A DNA stretch of 64,000 bases from J054 sp965223095 (lineage in GTDB: Bacteria; Pseudomonadota; Gammaproteobacteria; Steroidobacterales; GCA-2729495). A program made the translations under genes and the position numbers. The notes beneath the pieces are model-generated. The model made no database searches. It had not been told where the DNA came from and was given only the letters and a program-made list of their open reading frames with translations. The DNA is taken from positions 1,240,001-1,304,000 of the forward strand of contig OZ244979.1 in NCBI GenBank assembly GCA_965223095.1. Direction: 5' to 3'. This document shows positions 17,429 through 25,492 of the stretch, piece after piece; the stretch's first letter is position 1; each line of letters starts with the position of its first letter.

Positions 17429-18051
17429 TGCGGTGTATGCAGCCACCAGTGTGACTCATTAATAGAGTACACCGGCGCGTAGTGCACGATGTTTCGATGT
17501 GGCAGTACGGTATCGACTTGATTGTCGAGGATCAAAATCCCACGCTCGCTGGCCAAGGCAAGCACCGCATGGGGCACGCGCAAATTCGTATCCTGCAAAA
17601 CGACAATACGCATGGCGTGGCTTTCGTAGCCCAGCCACAATAACGAGAAGAATTTAGTAATCGAATAGTCTTCGCAATCGCCGCCCTGATACAGAAACTG
17701 CCGCGGAATTGCCCAATAATCTTCCAGGCCATAGTTTTCCAGGTCCAGCACGTACTCACGAGTATTGGCGAAGCGATTCACAGCCGCAATTTGGTCGTTT
17801 TGGGGCAAGGTTTTGGCTTCTTCCAGAAAGGCTAGCCATTGCGCAAGGTGACAGCGATTGTATCGCTTGTCATCGCAGTCACCGTCGCGCAGGTCATCGC
17901 GTAGATGACGTTCCAACACACTGACCCATTGGGGGAAAAAATCCAGTCCGGTTTGCTGGGCTTCCTGGTAGCCGAACAAATCGGGTGGAAAGTTAGCCGC
18001 CAACAGCGCCTTGCACGGGTAAAAGGCGCACAGCATAAGGCCCAAGAGCAC
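17425..18051 (-). CDS. LapG-like periplasmic transglutaminase-like cysteine protease (BTLCP family)
   Basis: The 208-residue protein has a short hydrophobic leader and a bacterial transglutaminase-like cysteine proteinase domain. The triad is visible: Cys126 in GGDCEDYSI, His161 in RVPHAVLA and Asp176 in LILDNQVD, spaced like LapG of Pseudomonas. The acidic DCED surround is where LapG binds calcium. LapG cleaves a large adhesin near its N-terminus and is held inactive by the c-di-GMP receptor LapD. Here the co-transcribed partner is not LapD but a degenerate HD-GYP sensor. GTG 18051 is the only usable start after an in-frame stop; the leader is unusually poor in positive charge. No adhesin gene is in the window. 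Confidence 0.82.
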   Translation of the reverse strand: MLLGLMLCAFYPCKALLAANFPPDLFGYQEAQQTGLDFFPQWVSVLERHLRDDLRDGDCDDKRYNRCHLAQWLAFLEEAKTLPQNDQIAAVNRFANTREYVLDLENYGLEDYWAIPRQFLYQGGDCEDYSITKFFSLLWLGYESHAMRIVVLQDTNLRVPHAVLALASERGILILDNQVDTVLPHRNIVHYAPVYSINESHWWLHTPQ

Positions 18052-18141
18052 CGCAGGGAGTCGAATTCCCGCCAGAGATTGTGAATCGATTGGAATTTCC
18101 CTAGGCTTGTTGTCTGTTGTGCGGAGACGTTAATCAGGGCC

Positions 18142-19428
18142 ATGAACAATATCAACAAGCGAAGGACTTTGCCTGCTGTTTTTGTCAGCGTCCTGCTGCT
18201 TTGCGCGGGGTTGCAAACCGCCGCTGCGGAGGATCAACAGGAACGGTTTGCGGCGGCCATGGCGGCCATTGAAGAAGATCGGCTGAACACAGCGCGACGT
18301 ATTCTCAGTGCACTGCTGGCCGATTTCCCGACCCTGCATCGGGCTCGCTTAGAACTGGCGCGCGCCAATTATTTGTCACGTGACTATTCCGCCGCTCGCC
18401 AAGAGGCCCAGCGGGTTCTAGACGATCCCGCCACGCCACCGGCGGTTCGCACCACGGTATTAGCATTCCTGGCCCAAATTCGCGCCGATGAAGACAATCA
18501 GGGTGGCCGCCACTACTGGCGCCCGTCGATTTATTTGGGTGCTATGTACGACAGCAACGTCAATTTCGGCATTTCCCGCGACATTGTTGATGTCAACGGC
18601 ATACCCTTTCAGGCGGATCCCGATTCACTAGAACGCAGCGATACCGCCGGCGTGATCGACGCGGGTTTATCACACAGTTTTAATCCCAATATTCACTTTG
18701 AGTCCGGCGAGCAGACTGGTACGTTTCTTTGGCAAAGTCATGCGAATGCCTATTATCGAAGTTATTTTGACGAAAATGATTTCAATCTTGGCATTCTTAG
18801 CTTGCGCACGGGTCCGACCTGGGTGGTGCCCGGACACTGGCGTGCCAACATCGGATTGCAGGCTGACCAAATTTGGTTAGGCGGCGATAGCCTCGCCCTG
18901 TTTTCATCGCTGAATCCAAGCATTAGCTGGGAATTCGGCGGACGCAACGAATTCACCTTGGAAGGTATCGCGACCCATCGTAACTATTCCCGCTCACGGG
19001 ATTCCGGCCGAGAAGGTTGGTATGGCCGTGCGGGCGTCCGCTACGCGCGCTACTTCAATGATCGCAAGCTAGGCTTGCAGGTGGGTGGCGGCTATTTCAA
19101 GTTCGACGCTGATGAGGACCGATTCGCTTACCATGGGCCGGACGTATTCGCGGGTGTTGTTTGGCAAGCATGGCAAAACGGCTCGGTCTATGCACGGGCG
19201 GGTTATCGCGAATACGATTTTGATGGCGAAGAGCCTGGTTTTGGTCGCTCACGGGACGACGAAGAGCTACGGGCGACCATCGGTTTCAGGCATGACTTGC
19301 AGTCCGGCTGGCTGAATAAATGGGCATTGTTGGGTGATGTCACGGTGACCGATAACGACTCCCCCGGTGTATCCATCTTCGAATACGATCGCTACCAGAT
19401 TAGTTTGGGTTTATCGCGCAGTTTCTAG
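18142..19428 (+). CDS. Outer-membrane protein with N-terminal TPR and C-terminal beta-barrel (DUF560/Slam-like)
   Basis: The 428-residue product has a signal peptide (LPAVFVSVLLLCAGLQTAAA), a helical TPR-like region with repeated Ala/Leu/Arg patterns to about residue 120 (ARRILSALLADFP, ARLELARANYLSRDYSAARQEAQRVL), and then alternating aromatic beta strands ending in a C-terminal Phe (SLGLSRSF), typical of outer-membrane barrels. This TPR plus ~14-strand layout is that of DUF560 proteins, which include surface lipoprotein assembly modifiers. The gene is divergent from the LapG-like protease with about 90 bases between starts, so the two could share regulation. Role inferred only from architecture. 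Confidence 0.75.
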   Translation: MNNINKRRTLPAVFVSVLLLCAGLQTAAAEDQQERFAAAMAAIEEDRLNTARRILSALLADFPTLHRARLELARANYLSRDYSAARQEAQRVLDDPATPPAVRTTVLAFLAQIRADEDNQGGRHYWRPSIYLGAMYDSNVNFGISRDIVDVNGIPFQADPDSLERSDTAGVIDAGLSHSFNPNIHFESGEQTGTFLWQSHANAYYRSYFDENDFNLGILSLRTGPTWVVPGHWRANIGLQADQIWLGGDSLALFSSLNPSISWEFGGRNEFTLEGIATHRNYSRSRDSGREGWYGRAGVRYARYFNDRKLGLQVGGGYFKFDADEDRFAYHGPDVFAGVVWQAWQNGSVYARAGYREYDFDGEEPGFGRSRDDEELRATIGFRHDLQSGWLNKWALLGDVTVTDNDSPGVSIFEYDRYQISLGLSRSF

Positions 19429-19483
19429 ATTGCCGGGCGTTTCTGCTGCGTCCGCACGCTAGCTAACATAACTCCACCGATCT

Positions 19484-19514
19484 CCCGACCATTAGTCGGG
19501 CGTATTTTTATTTT
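19484..19514 (+). terminator. Rho-independent terminator after the barrel gene
   Basis: A 6-bp perfect stem CCCGAC/GTCGGG with loop CATTA is followed by a T-rich tail (CGTATTTTTATTTT). It lies 55 bases after the outer-membrane protein stop and separates it from the L,D-transpeptidase gene. The remaining bases to 19650 hold no gene. Confidence 0.6.
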
Positions 19515-19650
19515 GTCGAATAGGCGGTCGTTTCCGGCCGATAGACGGAAAAAACGTGACGCAACGCGTAGCCAATTTTTTGGGGCAACGTAGAATTGTC
19601 CCAACAAGAATAAAGTCCGATCCATAAGAATAAGAAGATCGGCAATAAGT

Positions 19651-20910
19651 ATGGATAAGAAAAATAATAATTGCGTTACGGCAGGATTATTCCGTTGTTT
19701 TAGTTCACTCGGTCGCATGACACCTGCGCCCGAGATTCTTGGTCTTATCGCCTGCGTGATTTCTCTGGCCGCAATGATTTTGCCGGCTGCCAGTTTCGCG
19801 GCCAGTAATGGACCGCATCCTGCTTACCGAAGCATGGTGTCGGCCATCGCGGAATATGAAGCCATCGAGCGCGCCGGGGGTTGGCGCGCGATACTGCCGG
19901 GTAATGATCTCAGTTTAGGGTCGGTAGACCCGCAAGTCATCGACATCCGTGAACGTTTAACAGTCACCTATGACTATCGAGGCCCCATGGAGGCTAATCC
20001 GGAGTTGTTCGAGCCGGCTTTGGATGAAGCGGTTCGGCGCTTTCAAAGGCGCCATGGTTTAACGGTCAATGGCGTGGTCACAAAAGGGGTCCGCCAGGTC
20101 ATGAATGTGCCGGTGGCAACCCGTTTGAAGCAGCTATTGGCAGCCCAGCAGGAGTGGGCGAATCTGCCCATCGACTTAGGCGATCGTTTTGTTTGGGCCA
20201 ATGTGCCCGGCGCGACCCTTGATGCCTTTGAAAATGATCGAGTTGAGCTGTCCATGCGCACTGTGGTTGGCCGTTCGCAACGGCAAACACCCGAAATGCA
20301 GGCGCAGATTCGCCGGGTGGTGCTGAATCCTTATTGGCATGTGCCTTATCGTATTGCCGTGCAGGATTTACTGCCACGTCAGCAAATTGACCCGAACTTT
20401 TTCCGCCACCGCCGCATTCGAGTGTTCGCCAGTTGGCAGGCGGGTGCGCCGGAACTAGATGTGGCCGAAGTGCCATGGTCGGAGTTGGGGCGCGGTCGCA
20501 GTTTTCCTTACAAGTTGCGACAAGATCCTGGGCCGAGAAACAGCCTTGGCCGGGTGAAGATTGCTTTTGACAATGACAAGAGTATTTATCTTCACGGAAC
20601 CCCGAACCGCAATCTCTTCAATATGCCGGTTCGCGCTTTCAGTTCCGGCTGCGTTCGACTAGAAGATCCCATGAGCTTGACACGCTGGTTACTGTCGGAA
20701 AATTCCGAAAGCGACCGGGCCCGGGTCGCGGGCGATCGACCCCGTGGCCGAAAAACCATTAATTTGACCGAGCCTGTTCCCTTGTACCTTGTTTATTTGA
20801 GTGCCTGGGAAGGGGTGGACCATCAAGTGCATTTCCGTTCGGATATCTACAAGCGCGCAAGAAATATACAACGCGGGCCAGAAATCGTTACCGCGCAATC
20901 TGCGGATTAG
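19651..20910 (+). CDS. L,D-transpeptidase with peptidoglycan-binding domain (LdtD/YcbB type)
   Basis: A 419-residue exported protein (hydrophobic leader around IACVISLAAMILPAASFAA, after Met at 19651 or 19717). A helical peptidoglycan-binding domain (PALDEAVRRFQRRHGL) precedes the YkuD catalytic domain with IYLHGTPNRNLF and SSGCVRLEDP, supplying the catalytic His and Cys. It should form 3-3 cross-links in peptidoglycan or attach ligands to it. The core resembles E. coli LdtD/YcbB but is shorter than that ~615-residue enzyme at the N-terminus. Single-gene unit. Confidence 0.87.
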   Translation: MDKKNNNCVTAGLFRCFSSLGRMTPAPEILGLIACVISLAAMILPAASFAASNGPHPAYRSMVSAIAEYEAIERAGGWRAILPGNDLSLGSVDPQVIDIRERLTVTYDYRGPMEANPELFEPALDEAVRRFQRRHGLTVNGVVTKGVRQVMNVPVATRLKQLLAAQQEWANLPIDLGDRFVWANVPGATLDAFENDRVELSMRTVVGRSQRQTPEMQAQIRRVVLNPYWHVPYRIAVQDLLPRQQIDPNFFRHRRIRVFASWQAGAPELDVAEVPWSELGRGRSFPYKLRQDPGPRNSLGRVKIAFDNDKSIYLHGTPNRNLFNMPVRAFSSGCVRLEDPMSLTRWLLSENSESDRARVAGDRPRGRKTINLTEPVPLYLVYLSAWEGVDHQVHFRSDIYKRARNIQRGPEIVTAQSAD

Positions 20911-21026
20911 GCTGCATCAACGAGGCTGTTTTGCTTCTGGTCTGAGTTTCGCCCCTACGTTTCATCCATGTATTGCTGATTAGGCAGTAAACTGGCGCGC
21001 CAGAACTATTTGCCGAGCCCGTATCC

Positions 21027-21887
21027 ATGACCATGGACCCTGGATCTTGTTTGATAACTGGTGCCACCAATGGCATCGGCCTCGCCACGGCCTTGGAACT
21101 CGCTCGTCGAGGTTTTCTTCTATTGCTGCATGGACGCGACGCGAAAAAACTAGCCCGCACCGAAGCGCTCATTCGCGCCGAGGCGCCTAACTGCCAGGCC
21201 GATTACTTACTTGCCGACTTTGCGGACCTGGACCAGGTTTGCGACCTGGCCGGTCAAGTTAACGCCACACATCAGCGGTTGGATGTGCTGATCAACAACG
21301 CGGGGCTCTTGACCGATCATCGTCAAGTGAGTGCGGATGGATTCGAGCTGTGTTTCGCGGTTAATCACTTGGCGCCCTTGCTGCTAAGTCTTCGTTTACA
21401 GAATCTGATGATCGCGAGCGCGCCGGCACGGATCGCCTTCAATTCCTCAAGTGCCTTAGGTAGTGCGCGACTCGACTTGTCGGATCTGCAAATGGAGCGG
21501 AGTTTCGACGGTTGGACCGCGTACGCCAACACAAAACTAGCCAACATGTTGGTTAGCATGCTGTTCGCGCGGGACTTAGCGGGCCAGAGTGTAGTTTGTA
21601 ATGCATTTTGCCCCGGTCTCATCGACACCGGCTTGTTGCGCAACAACCGAGACTTTGGTCCCGCGGGCATCGCCAGATTAAAGCCCAGTATGCGGTCTCC
21701 GGCAGAAGGTGCGGTTACCGCCGTGTTTCTGGCCAGTGATCCCGCGGCGGCGACTATGAGCGGTAATTTTTTTCTAAAGTCCCATGGCGGTGGAAAGCAG
21801 CCCCTAGACATCGCCTGGGATAAAGCACTCGCCGAAGAGCTGTGGTCGCGCAGCCTCGAACTCCTCAAACCCTGGTTGTCTAGTTGA
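21027..21887 (+). CDS. Short-chain dehydrogenase/reductase, retinol dehydrogenase-like
   Basis: The 286-residue Rossmann protein has TGATNGIG at residue 10, NNAG near 90, a catalytic Ser (FNSSSALG) and YANTKLAN containing YxxxK. The combination of SSS and YANTKLAN is typical of the retinol dehydrogenase/WW-oxidoreductase-like branch of classical SDRs, which usually prefer NADP. Substrate unknown. It sits alone between the L,D-transpeptidase and the lipid transport operon, with about 70 bases to the latter, and could be its first gene. Confidence 0.85.
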   Translation: MTMDPGSCLITGATNGIGLATALELARRGFLLLLHGRDAKKLARTEALIRAEAPNCQADYLLADFADLDQVCDLAGQVNATHQRLDVLINNAGLLTDHRQVSADGFELCFAVNHLAPLLLSLRLQNLMIASAPARIAFNSSSALGSARLDLSDLQMERSFDGWTAYANTKLANMLVSMLFARDLAGQSVVCNAFCPGLIDTGLLRNNRDFGPAGIARLKPSMRSPAEGAVTAVFLASDPAAATMSGNFFLKSHGGGKQPLDIAWDKALAEELWSRSLELLKPWLSS

Positions 21888-21956
21888 TCTGGATTGGCCG
21901 AAAACGCCGATGGTGGCTGGCTTTACGCGGACAGCTTGCCTCGGCACTATTGACGC

Positions 21957-23084
21957 ATGATCCCTGCCACACTCAAGTGCAACGCTGATGCTGATGGATC
22001 CTTGTTGATTGAGTTCGCCGGCGATTGGTTATTGGCTGCCGACTTGCCAGCACCCGATCCGGTGTTTGATGAACTGCGGCGGACGCCGCCGGTGTCCGTG
22101 AAATTTTCAACCACCGGCCTGGGTGATTGGGATACAGGCTTGATCACCACGCTCATTGCCATACGTCGCAGTGCCGAGGCACAGGCGGTACCCCTGAATG
22201 AACAGGGCTTGCCGCCAGGCGCGCAGCGCTTGATGGCCATGGCCTTGACCGTTAAGGAGCGCAAAGGCGCGCGCCGTAATAGCCTTGAGAAGGGTGCTCT
22301 CGAGCAGCTCGGCGAAATGGTCCTGGATGCCGTGCAAAGTACGCGTGAGCTGCTTGCTTTCACGGGTAAGTTTGTACTGTCAATTAGGCGGTTTTTGCGT
22401 GGTGAAGCCACGTATTTGGGTTCCGATTTTGTTCAGCATATCCAAGAGGCGGGTGTTGAAGCGCTGCCTATAGTGAGTCTCATCGGTTTTCTGATGGGTA
22501 TGATTTTTGCGTTCGTTGGCGTCATGCAGCTTGAGCTGTTTGGGGCGGGCATTTATACGGCGAACTTGGTTGCGGTGGCGATGGTTCGCGAGATGTCGCC
22601 AATCATGACTGCCATTATCATTGCAGGCCGTACTGGTGCCGCATACGCCGCGCAAATCGGCACGATGAAGGTCAACGAAGAAGTGGATGCCCTGACGACA
22701 TTGGGCATCAATCCGATGGATTTCCTGGTCACGCCCCGTGTTCTGGCCTTGATACTCATGGCGCCTTTGTTGACGACCTATGCCAGTCTCATGGGCATAC
22801 TCGGTGGTGCGGCCGTTGCCTTGGTAATGCTGGACGTGAGCCTGGTGCAATACGTCGAGCAAACGATCACAGCCGTGGGCTTAAACAGCCTGCTCGGCGG
22901 GTTATTCAAGTGTATTGTCTACGCTACTTTAGTCGGTTTAGCCGGCTGCGAGCAGGGTATTGCTTGCGGCGGCAGTGCTATGGCCGTGGGTCAGGCGACA
23001 ACCAAAGCCGTTGTCATGGGTATCGTGATGATCGTGGTGAGTGCTTCGGTGCTGACGGTTATTTACATTAACTTGGGGATATGA
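21957..23084 (+). CDS. mlaE: MlaE/YrbE-type lipid ABC transporter permease with N-terminal STAS-like domain
   Basis: Residues from about 140 are an MlaE permease: hydrophobic spans and the family motifs MVREMSPIMTAIIIAGRTGAA and EEVDALTTLGINP. The first ~100 residues form a soluble domain resembling an STAS domain fused to the permease; in E. coli the equivalent (MlaB) is a separate protein. The product should be the inner-membrane channel of an MCE-type phospholipid transporter. Followed by the ATPase (1 base gap), the MCE protein and a PqiC-type lipoprotein, giving a complete four-gene transporter. Symbol denotes family only. Confidence 0.87.
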   Translation: MIPATLKCNADADGSLLIEFAGDWLLAADLPAPDPVFDELRRTPPVSVKFSTTGLGDWDTGLITTLIAIRRSAEAQAVPLNEQGLPPGAQRLMAMALTVKERKGARRNSLEKGALEQLGEMVLDAVQSTRELLAFTGKFVLSIRRFLRGEATYLGSDFVQHIQEAGVEALPIVSLIGFLMGMIFAFVGVMQLELFGAGIYTANLVAVAMVREMSPIMTAIIIAGRTGAAYAAQIGTMKVNEEVDALTTLGINPMDFLVTPRVLALILMAPLLTTYASLMGILGGAAVALVMLDVSLVQYVEQTITAVGLNSLLGGLFKCIVYATLVGLAGCEQGIACGGSAMAVGQATTKAVVMGIVMIVVSASVLTVIYINLGI

Positions 23085-23085
23085 G

Positions 23086-23862
23086 TTGAGCCAGGGTGAA
23101 TCACATATCGAGGTCAGCAATCTAAAGCTGGCTTATGATGATTTTCTGATTCAGCAGGATTTGAACTTCACCGTCTACCAGGGCGACGTGTTCGTGATTA
23201 TGGGTGGTAGCGGTTGCGGTAAGAGTACGTTGCTAAAGAGCATGATCGGCTTGAAGCAACCGGTCATGGGCCAGGTGCGCTTTCGGGGTTTGTCCTTTTG
23301 GGATGCGCCAGCTGCTGAGCGGGAGCGCTTGAAGCGAAATTTCGGCACCTTATTTCAAAGTGGTGCATTGTGGAGTGGGATGACCCTGGCCGAGAATGTC
23401 GGTTTGGCATTGACACAATATACTGAACTTGATGATGAGGACATTCGTGAAATTTGTGCTTACAAGCTTTCACTGGTGGGCTTGGCGGGATTTGAAGACT
23501 ACTATCCGAACGAAATTTCCGGCGGTATGCGCAAGCGAGCGGGCTTGGCACGTGCCATGGCCATGGATCCCGAGATCCTTTTTTTCGATGAGCCTTCAGC
23601 GGGCTTGGATCCTATCAGCGCGAAACTGTTGGATGATTTGATTTTGGAATTGCGCGACAGTCTTGAAACCACCGTGGTCATCGTGACCCATGAGCTCGCG
23701 AGTATTTTCGCCATCGCGAACAACTCAGTCTTTCTAGACGCTGACACCAAGACTCAGCTCGCCACGGGTGATCCCCGTGTTTTACGTGACGAACATGAGA
23801 GTTTCGTGGTTCGCAATTTTCTGCGCCGGGGCACAATCGATCCGGAGTCTGATGCCGCATGA
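23086..23862 (+). CDS. mlaF: MlaF-type lipid ABC transporter ATPase
   Basis: A 258-residue ABC ATPase beginning at TTG 23086, directly after the permease stop and preceded by GGGGATATGAG. Walker A GGSGCGKST, a Mla-type signature NEISGGMRKRAGLARAM, Walker B ILFFDEPSAGLDP and the His-switch VTHELASI are all present. ISGGMRKR rather than LSGGQ is typical of MlaF. It energises the permease MlaE and overlaps the MCE gene as ATGA. Confidence 0.88.
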   Translation: MSQGESHIEVSNLKLAYDDFLIQQDLNFTVYQGDVFVIMGGSGCGKSTLLKSMIGLKQPVMGQVRFRGLSFWDAPAAERERLKRNFGTLFQSGALWSGMTLAENVGLALTQYTELDDEDIREICAYKLSLVGLAGFEDYYPNEISGGMRKRAGLARAMAMDPEILFFDEPSAGLDPISAKLLDDLILELRDSLETTVVIVTHELASIFAIANNSVFLDADTKTQLATGDPRVLRDEHESFVVRNFLRRGTIDPESDAA

Positions 23863-24869
23863 GTAAGCAGAGTAATCCGACCTTAATCGGTGCCTTTGTC
23901 GTGGCGGCGGTGGCGCTAATCGCCTTGGCAGTTTCATTGTTTGGCGGTCGCGAGCTACTACAGACAAAGCTCTATTACGTCACTTACTTCGATTCGTCGG
24001 TGAAAGGCTTGCGGGTTGGGTCGAATGTCTTGTTTCGGGGTGTGCGGGTTGGTTACGTCACCGATATTTCTCTGGTGGGCGACGCCGAGACCCTCGAGTT
24101 CGTGACGCCGGTGACTCTAGAGCTTTTTCCTGATGCCTTGGCTATTACGCGGGATGGCAAGCTGGTTGGCGACGAAGAGCGCGAAACCCTGCGTATGGAT
24201 GACATGATAGAGGCCGGACTACGATCCCAACTCGGTGTGGAGAGCTTCGTGACGGGTCAATTGGTGGTTGAGCTCGATCTGCATCCTGAAATGGAGCCAG
24301 TCTATCGCGGCTTAAGCCCACCGCATCCCGAAATCCCCAGCATCGCCTCGAATATTCAACTCATATTCGCCAACTTACAGAGTTGGTTTTCCGAGTTCTC
24401 TGAAAGTATTGATGTACAGAAGCTCGGCGCGGACGTTCAAAGTCTCGTCGATGGTATTGACAAGTTAGTTAACTCGCCAGATTTGCAGCAAACCCTCGCA
24501 GGATTAAATCGCCTGGTAAATGCGGAGGATACGCAGGCCTTGACGGGCGAGCTACGCCGCAGCTTGGATGATTTTCGCGCGGCCGTGGCTGATACTCGAA
24601 GTCTTGTTCGCTCGGTTGATGAAGGTCTGGAGCCGGTCGTTGAGAATCTTGGAACATCCCTTGGCAAACTCGACAGCACCTTAGCGGCGGGTGAGGATGC
24701 GCTGCGAATGGCGACACAGCAACTGCAAGGTGACTCGGAGCTGGCCGCCGAGCTCACTGATACTTTAGATGAAGTGAAAGATGCGGCACGCGCCTTGCGA
24801 ATATTCTTGGACTATCTTGAGCGCAATCCTGAAGCGCTATTGCGCGGTAAGCGGAAACCTAAGGACTAG
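23859..24869 (+). CDS. mlaD: MCE/MlaD family lipid-binding protein
   Basis: The 336-residue protein has an N-terminal membrane anchor (LIGAFVVAAVALIALAVSLFG), one MCE domain (YVTYFDSSVKGLRVGSNVLFRGVRVGYV), and a long amphipathic helical tail of about 150 residues ending with ARALRIFLDYLERNPEALLRGK, a motif common at the end of long MCE proteins. It should sit in the inner membrane and form a periplasmic lipid tunnel. The long tail is more like PqiB/LetB-type or plant TGD2-type proteins than the short E. coli MlaD. Confidence 0.85.
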   Translation: MSKQSNPTLIGAFVVAAVALIALAVSLFGGRELLQTKLYYVTYFDSSVKGLRVGSNVLFRGVRVGYVTDISLVGDAETLEFVTPVTLELFPDALAITRDGKLVGDEERETLRMDDMIEAGLRSQLGVESFVTGQLVVELDLHPEMEPVYRGLSPPHPEIPSIASNIQLIFANLQSWFSEFSESIDVQKLGADVQSLVDGIDKLVNSPDLQQTLAGLNRLVNAEDTQALTGELRRSLDDFRAAVADTRSLVRSVDEGLEPVVENLGTSLGKLDSTLAAGEDALRMATQQLQGDSELAAELTDTLDEVKDAARALRIFLDYLERNPEALLRGKRKPKD

Positions 24870-24871
24870 TC

Positions 24872-25483
24872 ATGCCTAGTGTTTTAAGATTCATTTTTGT
24901 TGGCGTCGCTTGCCTACTGCTTGTTGTCGGCTGCGCGAGTTCGCCGAGCGTTCGCTACTACGCCTTATCATCTTTACCGGCCAAAGATTTCACGCCGGCG
25001 GGTGACTTACTGGTGGGCCTAGGCCCGCTGACTTTGCCTGAATACCTGCATCGTCCACAAATCGTAAAGCGGGGTCGTGGTAATGAGTTACTCGTGGATG
25101 ATTTTCATCGCTGGGGTGAAGACCTGGAAGATTCCGTACCCCGTATCGTCGCGGCAAATTTGTCGGTTCTGCTTGAGGCTGCGTCGGTAGTTGAGCTGCC
25201 CACAATTGCCGTTGTTCGACCTAACTATCGGGTTGTAGGCAGCATCCATCAGTTTGATCTCAGCGCGCAGGGTGAGGCCGTGTTGATCGTGCAATGGAGT
25301 GTCAGTGATGGTTCCCAGATGATCATCGGCCCGCTTCGACACCGATACACCCATGCGTCGGAGTCCGCCTTCGGCGCTAATGCGGAGGTCGCGGCATTGA
25401 ATGCGGTTTTGGAAGCCTTCAGTCGCGACATCGCCGCCGGTATCAACGCGTTGCGCGATGCAAACTCCACGCCTAGCCATTGA
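24872..25483 (+). CDS. PqiC-type lipoprotein component of the MCE transporter
   Basis: A 203-residue lipoprotein: signal and lipobox VVGC at about residue 21, then SVRYYALSSLP, the hallmark opening of PqiC/YmbA (ABC-type transport auxiliary lipoprotein) domains, and VLPEYLxRPQIV-like LTLPEYLHRPQIV. PqiC is an outer-membrane-anchored partner of PqiB. Its place two bases after the MCE gene makes it the outer-membrane dock of this transporter, replacing MlaC/MlaA, which are absent. Confidence 0.85.
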   Translation: MPSVLRFIFVGVACLLLVVGCASSPSVRYYALSSLPAKDFTPAGDLLVGLGPLTLPEYLHRPQIVKRGRGNELLVDDFHRWGEDLEDSVPRIVAANLSVLLEAASVVELPTIAVVRPNYRVVGSIHQFDLSAQGEAVLIVQWSVSDGSQMIIGPLRHRYTHASESAFGANAEVAALNAVLEAFSRDIAAGINALRDANSTPSH

Positions 25484-25492
25484 GCCGTCAAC

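Noticed and set aside
19540..19610. Segment with GTGACGCAACGCGTAGCC resembling the GACGCAAAGC core of a GEMM (c-di-GMP-I) riboswitch.
   Set aside because: The tetraloop-bearing P1b stem and the rest of the consensus are missing, so the match is a short local resemblance.
22380..22862. Antisense 160-codon ORF opposite mlaE.
   Set aside because: Overlaps a gene with strong family motifs; composition is that of an antisense reading of a membrane protein.
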